A stretch of DNA of 64,000 nt from Hippasteria phrygiana. Its lineage: Eukaryota > Echinodermata > Asteroidea > Valvatida > Goniasteridae. Made by a program: the position numbers and the translations under genes. The stretch is from positions 310,001 through 374,000 of the forward strand of contig JAZGUH010000198.1 of assembly GCA_037893225.1 (NCBI GenBank). The letters run 5' to 3'. This document shows, one piece after another, positions 11,986-22,260 of the stretch. Position 1 is the stretch's first letter, and every line of letters begins with the position of its first letter. The notes beneath the pieces are model-generated. The model was not told the DNA's origin, did not search any database, and was given only the letters and a program-made list of their open reading frames with translations.

Positions 11986-13140
11986 CCACCATTCAGCTAA
12001 TTTTGGAACCCTTCGCCGAACAATGCTTTAACGTTGATTTGTTAACCACCATTCAACCGACCTTGCTCCCCTGTTCAGCTAACCTCGCTAACCTACTGAA
12101 AACGATGCCTTAACGTTGTTCAGTTAACCACCATTCAACCAACCTCCGTTACCTTCAGCAAACGACGTTTTAACGTTATTTAGTTAACAATACATTTAAT
12201 AACCAACCTCGCTCACCTTCAGCAAACGATGCTCGAACGTCTTTCTCTAAACCTTACTTTAACTAACATTGCTAACCTTCGACCAACGATTTTTCAACGT
12301 TTTAAAGTGAACCACCATTGAACCAACCTCGCTTACCTTCCGAAAACGATACTATAACGTTGTTCATAGAACCACCGTTCAACTAACGTCCCTTACCTAC
12401 GGTAAACAATGCTTTAACCTTGTTCAGAGAACCGCTGTTCAACTAACCTCGACAACCTACTGAAAACGATGCATTAACGTTTTTCAATTAACTACCTTTC
12501 AATCGACCATCATTACATTCAGCAAACGATGCTCTAACGTTATACAATTAACCTTAATTCAACGAACATTGCTAACCTGCGACCAACGATTTTTCAACGT
12601 TTTAAAGTGAACCACCGTTCAACTAACCTCGCTAACCTTCTGCAAAGGCTGCGTTAACGTTGTTTAGTGAACCTCAGTTCAACCAACCTCGCTAACCTCC
12701 CGAATACGATGCTTTAACGTTGTTCCGTGAACCACGGTTCAATCAACCTCACCAACCTTCCGCAAATAATGCTTTAACGTTGTTTAGTAAACGGTTGTTC
12801 AACCAACCTCGCTGACCGTCGGTAAGCGTTGTTTTAACATTCTTTTGCGAACCTCGGTTCAACCAACCTCGCTAACCTTCTTCAAACGCTGCTTTAACGT
12901 TGTTTAATGAAACTCGATTCAACCAACCTCGCTAACCCCCTGAATACGATGCTTTAACGTTGTTCTGTGAACCACGGTTCAATCAACCTCACCAACCTTC
13001 TGCTAACGCTGTTTTAACGTTATATAATGAACTGATATTGGCCAATATTGCTAACCAAGTTAAAACAATGTTTTAACGTTATATAGTCAACCATTCTTGA
13101 ACGAACCTTACAAACCGAATGTAAACGTTTTTGTAACGTT
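11986..13140. repeat. 60 bp tandem repeat array, about 18-19 units
   Basis: The phrases CAACCTCGCTAACCTTC and GCTTTAACGTTGTT recur at an exact 60 bp spacing from about 12,000 to 13,080, with decay at both edges. Units differ at many positions, so the array is old, but the spacing is almost perfectly conserved. No protein frame runs through it. Confidence 0.85.
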
Positions 13141-13398
13141 GGAAGGATGACGGAAAATTATTCGTTGGTACTAACCTGATAACAACGTTCAATCAATGTT
13201 AAAAAATTCACCCCTATATTTAGAGAAGCATGTAACATGAAATCTACGTTAAAACAACGTACTGAAATCAACACATTTACAACATTGACAAAACTAACTA
13301 AAAGTGAACGTTCGTTTAACGTTAACTATTAAACTCTAACCATATATCAACTAAATGAACCATTTTTCAACGTTAATATAACGACTTGTGCTATCTGG

Positions 13399-13596
13399 GT
13401 GGTTAAAGGTTATGCCATTTCCAAACAAATATTTGAGCGGCGTGTTCCAAATCTGGTTTGTCAGGACCTGCCATCTTTCCTGGAACCCCTTTATGTCCGA
13501 CGCCCTGTTGCTTCATTGAGCCTCTTTTATCGATACTATCATGAATGTGTTCCAGTAAATAGCAGTCTCGGACTGTCCACATCCCACGTCGGATAG
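13399..13596 (+). pseudogene. LINE reverse transcriptase C-terminal fragment
   Basis: The 65-codon frame contains RRPVASLSLFYRYYHECVP. This resembles the segment after the polymerase domain in CR1/Jockey/L2-type non-LTR retrotransposons (RR-x-ASL-LFYRYY-GxC), close to the end of ORF2. Only this short piece survives: upstream it abuts the AACGTT element ending near 13,398, and the expected following WNSLP block is missing. It is a truncated, non-functional relic. The family call rests on motif memory, not a search. Confidence 0.55.
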
Positions 13597-14002
13597 AAGC
13601 ACTGCCTTTTCGGGATGTTTATGTTGTTTGCATTGTTTATCTAGTGTCAATAAACTTAAGATACTACTGGTTTGATATATGAGTTACTTTTAACACAGAA
13701 ACATCTGCAAGAATTCTTCATTCTTATTGTAAAAAATGCCACAGTTCAGGTTTTATATCCTGTGTAACCACTTCGCAAACTTCTTTTTGTGAAAAACGAC
13801 CATTGCAAAGCTGAGAATGATAATTACTGGGGCAATCTGTCACTGTTCATGCTGTATGTATAATTTGCTGTATGTGTAACTTGTATTTGTGCATGTGTTT
13901 GCTTGAGGCTTACAAGCAAAGAAAAAGGTGTTGAAATGTCAATAGCAAAAAGGCATTGGAAATGTTTGCTTTCTCTCTAGTGGAGCGTTTCCCAGGAGTA
14001 AT
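13597..14002 (+). repeat. Segment duplicated at 45,945-46,315
   Basis: From about 13,625 (TGTTTATCTAGTGTCAATAA) to GTGGAGCGTTTCCCA (about 13,994) the sequence matches the left edge of copy C almost exactly. In C it continues with ATGGCACCTGG; here the 14,003-14,846 element begins. It probably includes 3-prime sequence of the LINE relic just upstream. No gene is seen. Confidence 0.7.
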
Positions 14003-14846
14003 TGCAGAATACCCCGCCACCCGGAAGAACCCCCTAAAAAACGCGGATACGCGGTTACGGGGTGGGATGGAGTCTGACAAGACGAAGGGGGCAATTTCTA
14101 AGTTCAATGTATGTCCGCGGCCCGGAGGTGTATACGCGGATAACCTCTGCGCAATTGCAATGCGAATGGGAAGCTCTGACAAAAGGTCTAAGTCCAATCC
14201 ACCTACCGGGAGGTGGATACGCGGATACGGTGATACGGGGTGGGATGTAGTGTGGCGGGGCGATAGAGGGCGCCATTTTCCCTTTTAAAAAGAAATCCTC
14301 CGAGGGGGCTGGAATCTGACTAGCGTGCGTAATTGGAATGGGAAGCTCTGACAAAAGGTCTAAGTCCAATCCACCTACCGGGAGGTGGATACGCGGATAC
14401 GGTGATACGGGGTGGGAGAGAGTGTGGCGGGGCGATAGAGGGCGCCATTTTCCCTTTAAAAAAAAATCCTCCGACACTATGAACATCTAACAAAAGAAAA
14501 CCCACGCAGTCCTTTGTTTGTAACAAAGGACTGCGTGGGTTTTCTTTTGTTAGATGTTCATAGTGCGAGGGGGCTGGAATCTGACTTGCGTGCGTAATTG
14601 AAATGGGAAGCTCTGACAAAAGGTCCAAGTCCAATCCACCTACCGGGAGGTGGATACGCGGATACGGGGTGGGAGAGAGTGTGTACGTGTGCCCAGTCTA
14701 ATGTTTACCCCGTATCCGCGTATACATGTGTACGGGGTGCCCAGTCTAATTGTGAATAGTTTATTGAGGGCAATGAACAGTGACCCCGTATCCGCGTATC
14801 CGGATAAGAGGTGGAGCTGGAGATACGAGTGGCGGGGTATTCTGCA
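14003..14846. mobile_element. MITE-like element with TGCAGAATACCCCGCCAC ends
   Basis: The left TGCAGAATACCCCGCCAC is mirrored by GTGGCGGGGTATTCTGCA at 14,829-14,846. The interior is built of tandemly repeated blocks (GGGAAGCTCTGACAAAAGGT, CACCTACCGGGAGGTGGATA, GCGGATACGG...GGGGTGGGA), present three times here and twice in the second copy at 26,572-27,090. The repeated GATACG/CGTATC words make it highly self-complementary. A 91 bp CACTA hairpin is inserted at 14,475-14,565. No coding frame. Confidence 0.75.
14475..14565. mobile_element. Perfect 91 bp hairpin MITE with CACTA ends and 3 bp target duplication
   Basis: CACTATGAACATCTAAC... and its exact reverse complement form two 44 bp arms around a TGT loop, with no mismatch that I can see. 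CGA lies on both sides (14,472-14,474 and 14,566-14,568). The sister element at 26,572-27,090 has the uninterrupted site TCCTCCGAGGGGGCTGG near 26,866. CACTA termini plus a 3 bp duplication fit the EnSpm/CACTA superfamily. Perfect arms suggest recent insertion or repair from the other arm. Confidence 0.85.
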
Positions 14847-14929
14847 CTTTTCCAAGATGGCACGGTTCTAATTCCAAGATTCCAAGATGGCGCAGGTTAG
14901 GGTCTTTGCCTATAGTATAGATACTGCGC

Positions 14930-15150
14930 GCTCGGACTCATTTCGCAGCGGACACTATTTTGCAGGGGACACTTTTTGGCACGACACCGGCCATAGAGCC
15001 CGCAAGTCTTGCGAGTTTACATTCACGTTTAGTCACTTTTTATGTAAATGTCTCTTGGATTTATTTCAGACAACATACATCGCGTGGCCTTACGGCCAAA
15101 TTACATGTATGTGACAATAAAATGATAAAATAAAAAAATAAAAACCAGCA
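14930..15150 (+). mobile_element. LINE 3-prime end with A-rich tail
   Basis: The segment CGCAGCGGACACTATTTTGC ... GTGGCCTTACGGCCAAATTA ends with AATAAAATGATAAAATAAAA, as expected of a non-LTR retrotransposon 3-prime end. The corresponding sequences in B (33,380-33,650, minus strand) and C (51,600-51,900, minus strand) lie downstream of the reverse-transcriptase tails at 33,897-34,157 and 53,531-53,746, which supports the assignment. Confidence 0.55.
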
Positions 15151-16270
15151 ATACACTGAAATTACATTAATATACGCAGAAAATACATGACCAAAATATT
15201 ACATAATTAAATAAATACACATTCACATCCCCCCCAAAAAAAAGGTTTTAAGAAAAGTTTAAATGGGAAAATGTACCTATTTAAAATATCAATATAGGCC
15301 TATGTCTCGGTGCTAAACACTGTTAACTCGTGGACTTTGCCCTGTAGCGATGTGAATAATACAATGATCTTATAAAAAATGGACAACGACTTTCGCCGTT
15401 TTACAAATGAGTATTATTATAAGGCTACCCGTAAAATTTGTTATAGGAAACTTGTCTAAAACTCGGAGGGGATATCATCTATTTAGATCCACGTCTTTTT
15501 TTCAACCCAACCCAAGCCGGGCAAGGCCGAGCCAAGCCCATATGCATGGTATTTACAGTTGTATCCATCCGGGTCTTTAATAGTATGATTGACACGGATT
15601 TTCCATTTTCTTCGTTCTAATCACAGAAGCCCCGGTCGTTGTTAAAGAGGACTACCGGTCTCTCGACCCTTTTCTGAAGGTGCCCAACGAGGATTTAGCT
15701 CAGAAGATGGACTCCTTAGAACACTTAATTGTCCCATAAACCGTCTTGCAGTACAGACGTTTGGTGTTTTCTTCTATATTTTAGGGAGTGCTTGATAAGT
15801 AATGCATATCCTTATATAGGCCTAAATGTTTATAGTTAACGGTATTACATTTATCTTTATGACGCCAGTACATTGGAAATGTATAACATGTAGCCTATTC
15901 GCCTTTCCGGAAAAACAAACTCAAACCGTTATAGCTAAACGTGTTGCATGAACATACCATGCGTTACAAAAATACAAACATGATCTGTTTGTTTTTATTG
16001 TAAGTAAAACAAAAGCTACAGTGGTTTTTCATTGTTAAAATTCCATTGATGAGTTTATGCACGAGTGCACTATTTTTGTAATACAAGGAAATCCTTGTGG
16101 GAAAAAGTATTCCGCCAAGAAGGCGTTGAAGATTACCATTAGCATAGGCCTAGTCTAAACAAACTCATGAGGACATGATGAAAATCCAGCCAAAACACGG
16201 AACCTACTCAAAGCTAAGATAATGTAGAAAGTTTGCAGTTTTGGGCGCCCTTTTCCTAGTCATGTTTAAT

Positions 16271-17062
16271 GGGCCGTATCATAAAAGCCAGCAAATACTA
16301 GGAAGTACAAGCAAAAAGGAAAATCATTTACTTTGGAGTAAAAGCATTGAGGAAAAGCAAATGCTTGAATTCGTTTTACTGTTCAGCATGTGCTGTAGTA
16401 AATGCTTCATACTTGCGTTTAATTTCACAGCCGAATGGTTCATAACAATAAAGTCTCCATTGTGTGTACGTACAGTACACCCACACATACATTACACACA
16501 TCGGCTCGTACGCTGACGGGGATGTTTGAATTAAATCTGAACCTCAAGTTGCTGCTTTGCAGTCAGTGCTGACCCTTTCCATCCCCAGAATGTTCCAAGA
16601 AATGGTTGGCCGTCTGTGTCTTTCTTTTCCCAAACCTGGTACACAAAGTGCTTATATTTTGATCCTAGATGCTTCCTCTTTCATGCAAATACCTTTTCCT
16701 GTCTAACCACATCTATAACAGCCCATATTTTTGCGTACTATAGTATTTGCTTCTCTTTTTTCAAGGCAACCCCGATCCAACCTTGAAAATTACTAGTAAA
16801 TACTCCAAATCTGAAACATTTACTCCTTTTCATTCATATACCAAATTAAGCAAATGCTAGTATTCTAGCAAATGCTAGAAAGCAAAAATTTAAGCAAATG
16901 CTAGTATTCTAGCAAATGCTAGAAAGCAAAAAGTAAATATTTTTGGTTTTTAGCAAATGCTTTCTAGTGAAATAATTTGCTTCATTTTTATTCAAACAGA
17001 TGCTAGTAAATGCTTAAAAATTTGCAGTGAAAGCAAATGCTAGTTTTTATTCATACGACCCC
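16271..17062. mobile_element. Inverted-repeat element, GGGCCGTATGAATAAAAAC ends (copy in A)
   Basis: The ends read GGGCCGTAT(C)ATAAAA and TTTTTATTCATACGACCCC, followed inward by many copies of the palindromic word AGCAAATGCTAG. Copies at 30,606-31,949 and 49,837-50,373 occupy the equivalent site in B and C. The subterminal AGCAAATGCTAG repeats could be transposase-binding sites, by analogy with other elements. No transposase frame; superfamily unknown. Confidence 0.65.
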
Positions 17063-17329
17063 ATTGTCTTATGTCAATAATAATACTATTTTACGTTGCT
17101 TTCTTTCGTATGTCATAATCTAGCAGCGGCGGATCCACGCTCGTTTTCAATTTTGCTTTGTTTTGTTTTTTGTTTTTTGCTTGTATAAAGGGCCTAAGCC
17201 TTAGTTATTTGATTAGTTTGTATCCCGGTTTTGTATTGGAGGGTATAATGTTAAGTTGATATTTGGTTGTTTTTGTTAATGTAGGCCTTGTGTAAGGAGG
17301 TTCTCTTATCATCAGCATAATAATTTATA

Positions 17330-17765
17330 TATAAATACAAATTTATTTAACATATTATAGATATAAATTATGGGTTGAAAATCGCATGTGCACAGACAGT
17401 AAGATCACGTCCTAGTATTCACATTAGCTGAAAGCCTAAAAGTTTGTCCACAGTATTCAAGTATACTGTATACATGTAGTATTGAAGTCTTGGTACAACA
17501 TGTTACTGTGGTTACTGCATTTTAATAATTCATCAACAGAGGGCGCAACTTACTGGCAGTACTATTTGGTCCGTGCATATCATGGTCGGTCACGATTTAC
17601 AGAAAAGAATCGAGTAAAGTACGGTGAATCCAGCTAGTGGCAGCGCCAGACTCTATTTTTGTTGGTTACGGTTGGGGGGGGGAGGGAGGGCAATAGGGGA
17701 AAGGATTTTTTTTGGGGGGGGGGGGGGCAGTCTGAGAAATGCATCAAACCGCAGAATATAACAAA
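17330..17765. other. AT-rich segment specific to copy A, no gene
   Basis: After TTGTGTAAGGAGGTTCTCTTATCATCAGC the sequence leaves the B/C alignment. It contains the shared word TCATCAACAGAGGGCGCAA (17,530) and a poly-G stretch (17,714-17,727). No frame is recognised. Confidence 0.5.
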
Positions 17766-18005
17766 TAGGGTGGTAAAAAAAAAACCGAAACGGCATACTT
17801 CCACTACGTTTAGAATCAAACCACCTGTACTGAAGGATGGAGAATCGTTTTAGAAGAAAAATGACACCAAGATTTCTCGATTCGGTCCAGTAGTTTTTGC
17901 TCCAGAGCCTATTTTGTGAAGCAAAGTCGGGTCACTTGGCCATCCATACAGAAAAGAGCATGATGGCATACTTGTTACCTCGGGACCAAAATAATGACCC
18001 CTAAC

Positions 18006-18137
18006 AATTCGTCAAACAGTCTACAAAGGGAAACTGACTAGCTTCGAATCCTGCTCCTGCCAGTTTCTCTGTTCACTTTGAAAATATTGTATTCAAATTT
18101 ACCCAGTGAGTTTCCCTTGTGGATTGTTTGACGAATT
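18006..18137. repeat. 132 bp fold-back repeat, AATTCGTCAAACA ends
   Basis: AATTCGTCAAACAGTCTACA and TGGATTGTTTGACGAATT are inverted, followed inward by GGGAAACTGAC and GAGTTTCCC. The centre contains the tRNA 3-half words TTCGAATCC and CTGCCAGTTTCTCTGTTCAC, linking it to the tRNA-half palindromes at 36,366-36,472 and 55,940-56,076. Confidence 0.65.
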
Positions 18138-18287
18138 ATAAGTTAAAAAGTCGTGATCCCCACAATGTCGCTTCCCAGGTTGTATCGTAAAATTGGGTGT
18201 GATACCTGGCTATACGGCAATATCTGGGTTTATGACTTCTCACCCGGACAAAGATACTGACAATTTGGGAAACCGCCAACATATAAG

Positions 18288-18361
18288 GGCAAGATAGCTC
18301 AGTTGGTAAAGCGCCGTTACAGTAACCCAGAGGTCGCAGGTTCGAATCCCGCTTCTGCCAG
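18288..18361 (+). ncRNA. tRNA-like SINE head (pseudo-tRNA)
   Basis: GGCAAGATAGCTCAGTTGGT matches the RNA polymerase III A-box region of a tRNA, and GGTTCGAATCC is a perfect B box. The ends GGCAAGA and TTCTGCC pair at six of seven positions as an acceptor stem. The anticodon arm does not fold normally (GTTACAGTAAC collapses into a hairpin without a seven-base loop), so this is a tRNA-derived SINE rather than a working tRNA. The flank AATTTGGGAAACCGCCAACA is shared with 28,560-28,585. Confidence 0.7.
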
Positions 18362-18699
18362 TTTCAAAAATTTCAAAAAATAGGTTCTTGAACCGAATCT
18401 GGAGATCTTGGTATTACTTTCCTTTAACAAAATTACCCATGCATTGGTATAGGTTGTTTAAGTCTCGGGGTAGCGGGAGTATGCCGTTCCGTGTTTTTTA
18501 CCACCCTGTATAACACAAATATGTTGGCTGCACACTATCTACGGCTGTACAAATGCATATGTGGCGTGATTTGTCTATAAGTACCATTGTTTATAATGCT
18601 TTCATTGGCCGAAAATGTGTCTGCAGAACCGATGATTCACTCTTTATCTTCAGCTTGTTATGAATCTTATCAGAGAAGAAAATAAACATAATTATTCTA

Positions 18700-18810
18700 T
18701 TTAGTAGATAAAGTGTTGGGGGAAAACTTGGGGGGGGGGGGAACAACTTGGGATTAACCCCACCTACCCCCCCCCCCCCCCCCCCCCCGTGGCTCCGCCA
18801 CTGGTTGAAT
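18700..18810. repeat. Poly-G/poly-C repeat next to GTGGCTCCGCCACTGG
   Basis: A G run (18,730-18,741) and a 22 bp C run (18,767-18,788) flank AACAACTTGGGATTAACC and end in GTGGCTCCGCCACTGG. The equivalents are at 29,995-30,060 (B) and 49,200-49,265 (C, where the runs are short), so tract length varies strongly between copies. Confidence 0.7.
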
Positions 18811-20165
18811 CGATTATCATCAGAGCTAGCAGTTAGGTAACATTTTAGAATGTTGTTCGCGGGAATTTTGCGCAATTAAGACACGAAGGGTTTGGATTTT
18901 TTTCCGAAAGTTATTCATTTTTGAATGAGACATCGAACGAAAAAATGAAGAAAAAACCCCCGCCCACGTTTAGTTATCGAATATTATTTCTTTTCAAAGC
19001 GATGTCGAATTATGTGGCATAAGTTCGTGAACTGAATAGAGTACCGAAGTGATGACGTCAATCAATGCAATGTTTGGAACCAGAATACATTCTAAACTGC
19101 ATGTGTTTGGAACCATTGCCGCGGCAACTGACGTCAGACTTTGGTACTCTATTGCTCTTAAGTGAGGACGGAGCCTTTTCTGTGCGTTAAAGCCAGTGTG
19201 AAAGCAACTACGAACAAAGGTTGCAGAGGATGGCATGCCGACTAAAAAATACAAACAAATCTGTGAGGTTTTTTTTTTTCATTGAAAATAGAAGCACACC
19301 GGTACAATTTGTAACAAATCAGATTTGTTGAAGAGAATGAACAGTATTTACTTAAAGAAACACGTTGCCATGGTGGCGGAAAAAGTGGTTGGAACTCTAT
19401 CTGACCGTGGTGGCGCCGTTTTTTAAAATTTGCTTCGTTTTTTTGTATACTCCCAATGTTGTAAGTACTTTCTGATAATTTGGAAATTTCGATCAAGCGT
19501 CATTTATTTTCTCCATCTCACAATTCGCTGGCTTATAAAAACCCCACAGTTTTGTGCAATTCTAAGATTAGATTTCGATTATCTAGAAACTCTCTTGACG
19601 ATATCCCCATGACAAAAATCGTTTTGCAGGACCCCGATCTAGGCCTATCAAACCTCTTGCTGGTTCTTTATCTTGGTTGGCTGAAACACGGTCAAGTGGG
19701 ATTCGATCACTAATATAAGCTAGTACATGAAATTTGCGTTAACGTGCGCGTCAAGACATCGTGCGCGTGTAATTTCCGGAGTATGGTGCCCAAGTGATCG
19801 GGCACGATACTGAAAAAATTGAGTGGTTGTACAGCGCCCTCAACTACAACTTTTATGGATGTGTGGTATAGACCTTTATCATGCTGTCACCATCTTTGTC
19901 TTGTTCCCTGGATGCATTAGCAATTATGAATAGTGATTACAATTATTGAATGAAGGTGCCAGACTATTTTTCCTTCCAGCCTCGGTTTGGTTACATTGTC
20001 TTAATAGGAGAAAAACAAGATGGCAGTACCATGATAAAGGTCTATTATTCATAATCACTATGCTAAGCGTACACTAACATAATGTGAACAGTGAACAGCA
20101 ACTCAAACACCGAATCCAAGGAAACTAAAAGCATGCCTTTAATTGTTAAATTGCTTATTGTTGAA

Positions 20166-20279
20166 TTGCTGATTAGTTAATTGTTGAATTAAAACAGTTC
20201 AATTATAAAACCCGGCTGAACAGTTTCTTTTCTTATTTTATATTTTGGACAGAGGTGTGTAATAAACACACAATGTAGC
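20166..20279. other. Boundary region right of inverted copy A
   Basis: Similarity to B stops here at a TTGTTGAATT-rich stretch. I see no gene or element. Confidence 0.4.
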
Positions 20280-20431
20280 GGCATAATTCGGTCACTACTG
20301 CACGTCTGTGCCACCCCCCCCCCCCCCCCCCCCCACTCGGGCCTGTGAGTGACCGGAGAGGGTCCTATTTCCCGAAGCCGAAGACTGAGGTAAATAGAAG
20401 TGCACCACTCCAGAGTGTCCCGAATTATGCC
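20280..20431. repeat. 152 bp MITE-like repeat with GGCATAATTCGG ends
   Basis: GGCATAATTCGG at 20,280 is mirrored by CCGAATTATGCC at 20,420-20,431. The interior has a 21 bp C run (20,314-20,334). No target duplication is clear. Confidence 0.5.
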
Positions 20432-20799
20432 AGTCCCAAATTGGGGGTCCCCATACCACCAATATTTCTTCGTTCACTTGCACGATTGATCGTTTTTTAA
20501 TTCTCCCAACTCGCAAGAAAGTTGGGCGAAAGTAGTCTGGATCCACTTACGGCAAAATCTTCGCTGCGCCGAGTAAGAAACAAGACTTCCTTTCTGAAAT
20601 AAATACCACTGACGTCATGGCATGGAATAGATCGATGAAGGAGAATCGGTACCCGACTATGCTGGAACCTTAACTACGCGCACGCTATTGTATACGCGAA
20701 GTTTAACTGTGCACTGTGTAACAGCGGAGAAATGAACGATCACACTCAATTTTAGGCCTTTAATTTCCCTGCGAGTCTTAAAAACACAGTATATTTTGA

Positions 20800-21135
20800 A
20801 CGATCTACGTGTTGACAAGAAAACCTGCAAATCTGGTAGTCAAATCATCGAGAGAACATGGCATCAAGGCGGGTAAGTCCGCGACCAGTCACCGGAGGTT
20901 CGACCGCGGCTGGGCGGCTGACACCGCCTGGAGCGACAACGAGGGGTTTGACATGGGCACCGAGGAGAAAGGCATAAATGGGGATTACGGAGACGACTAC
21001 GGGGGGCAGGCGGGCGAAGAAGACGGTGGGGGTAATGCTACCGCTATGGAGAGCGAGCTGTACGTCGGAGGAGAGATCCGCACGATTGACCCAAAGGTGG
21101 CCAAGCAGAAGGCGGAAAAGGCCAAGGCAGCCCAG
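20800..21135 (+). CDS. Probable host protein-coding exon, interrupted by a transposon
   Basis: This frame is open from a stop at 20,797 to the transposon boundary and is GC-rich at third positions (for example GAC, GAG, GCC, AAG, GGC), unlike everything around it. The product is charged and low in hydrophobics: a GWAADTAWSDNEGFD segment, a Gly/Asp/Glu-rich stretch, then ELYVGGEIRTIDPK and a Lys/Ala-rich helix ending KQKAEKAKAAQ. I do not recognise the protein. The start is unclear: no ATG precedes the first in-frame one at 20,953, so an upstream splice acceptor is likely. The frame enters the 21,131-26,178 element. Just beyond it, 26,179-26,213 continues in frame as RMLDQSQERHQ before GTAAGT, which looks like the rest of the same exon. 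The joining is inference. Confidence 0.5.
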
Positions 21136-22049
21136 CTAACACATAACGTTGCCACAACGTTTTGCAAAGTTGTGAAAAGGTTGTCATTTGGTAACGTTTC
21201 ACGAGGACGTTAAAGCAACTTTGCTACAACATTTGACCGTTCATTTATTGGTTGTAAAAATGTTGTATATTGGTTATTTTGACAACGTCGTATAAAAGTT
21301 ATCATATCACGTTGCATTAACGTTGTATGAAGGTTTTTTCATAACGTTGTCATTAAATTGTCAATATCACGTTGTCTTGACGTTGTAGTTAAGTATATTC
21401 GCGACGTTACTCTGTGGTTGTAATTATGACGTTGTGATAAAGTTGTATGGAGGTTATTTCATAAACGTTGTAATTAAGTTGTGATAATAACGTTGTAATA
21501 ATGTTGCAGTTAAGTATTTTCACAAAGTTGCTACAATGTTGTAATCATGACATTGCAGTAACGTTGTATCTCGGTGTTTTTATAACGTTGTGTTTATGCT
21601 GTTAATTTAACGTTGCCATGACGTTGTAGTTAAATATTTTCACAACGTTGCGGTGTGGTTGTATTAACTAACGTTGTACCTAAGTCGTGTGTAGGTTATT
21701 TAATAAATTTTGCCATTAAGTTGTAATAATCACGTTGTTACGGCGTTATACTTAAGTACTTTCACAACATTGCTCTGATGTTGTTATAATGACGTTGTGG
21801 TAACATTGTATTTCGGTGTTTTCACAACGTTGTATTGATGTTGCAATACGTGACGTAGTGATGACGTCGTACGAAGGTTTTATCTTAACGTTGTTGTTAA
21901 CTCGCAAATCACGTTTTGAAAGTGTGGTATGGTATTTTCAAAAAGTTGCTGTTATGTTGCGATTCTTAGACATATCTTTTCCGCCTATCCTTGTACCTGC
22001 ATCCATGCATCGTGTTCCGGCACTGTATGGAGCGTACCAACTTACATAA

Positions 22050-22260
22050 ATTTGCCCGTTCTCAGAGAAAACTAATACCACGGCGCATGCGCGGCACCGA
22101 ATTCCGCATCATTTGAATCGCGGTGCTCAGTTACCGAGCGAGCGGGAGCAAGCAGCCACTATTAACGGTCGCCCTCCAGTTGATGCCCGGCTAAGTCAGG
22201 CTCCACACGTACTAATAGTATACGGTAGCTTTTCAGAGCAGCATTTCTTCAGAAGGTAGG
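22050..22260 (+). promoter_or_regulatory. Candidate promoter / 5-prime exon with an NRF-1-type palindrome
   Basis: GCGCATGCGC at 22,083-22,092 is the core of the NRF-1 binding site, a common element of TATA-less metazoan promoters. It lies in a locally CpG-rich patch (CACGGCGCATGCGCGGCACC, GAATCGCGG, CCGAGCGAGCGGGAGC) inside AT-rich DNA. The patch ends with TTCTTCAGAAG followed by GTAGGA, a plausible 5-prime splice site at about 22,255. It could drive a gene carried by the surrounding element. No TATA box was found. Confidence 0.35.

Larger units (their letters stand above)
9113..13398. mobile_element. Cluster of AACGTT-rich transposon arms (compound non-autonomous element)
   Basis: Over 4 kb is built from diverged units containing AACGTT, TGTAAC and related words. 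One inverted pair is clear: ACCCAGATGCATACAAACGT at about 9,607 matches the reverse complement of the sequence ending near 11,985 (CCCAGACAGCACGCAAACGT) and continues inward for at least 120 bp. This outlines a 2.4 kb element with long inverted arms. Its right neighbour (11,986-13,398) is a 60 bp-periodic array ending in GTGCTATCTGGGT, which could be the terminus of a second relative. No transposase frame is seen. The superfamily is unknown because no target duplication could be fixed. Confidence 0.6.
17766..18510. mobile_element. Mariner-like element with GGGTGGTAAAAAA ends
   Basis: TA-GGGTGGTAAAAAAAAAACC at 17,766 is mirrored by a terminus ending TTTTTTACCACCC-TGTA at about 18,510, each with the inner word CGGCATACT. 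A related single terminus (ACAGGGTGGTCCAAAAAAC) sits at 30,253 and 49,461. CAGGGTGGTCC-A-rich ends at TA sites are typical of Tc1/mariner-type elements (family knowledge). The interior holds a fold-back repeat (18,006-18,137) and a tRNA-like SINE (18,288-18,361) but no transposase. Confidence 0.55.
14925..20165 (-). repeat. Segmental copy A, inverted relative to B (28,690-33,650)
   Basis: Reading left to right this stretch is the reverse complement of copy B from 33,650 down to 28,690: LINE 3-prime tail, the GGGCCGTAT element, a mariner-like terminus, the poly-G block and the segment with TCTAGATAATCGAAAT are collinear. It differs by insertions, notably 17,330-18,510. Divergence is visibly greater than between B and C. 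The inverted A/B pair brackets about 8.5 kb. Confidence 0.8.

Noticed and set aside
12001..13140. CRISPR-like array
   Set aside because: The 60 bp units are diverged along their whole length, with no constant repeat/variable spacer structure, and the genome is eukaryotic.
14055..14486. 143-codon minus-strand frame with repeated RPFVRASHS/SELPI segments
   Set aside because: It arises from the tandem blocks of the TGCAGAATACC MITE and recurs at 26,518-26,943 for the same reason.
18288..18361. Functional tRNA gene
   Set aside because: The A and B boxes are good, but the anticodon arm cannot form a seven-base loop and sibling copies differ there; best read as a SINE.
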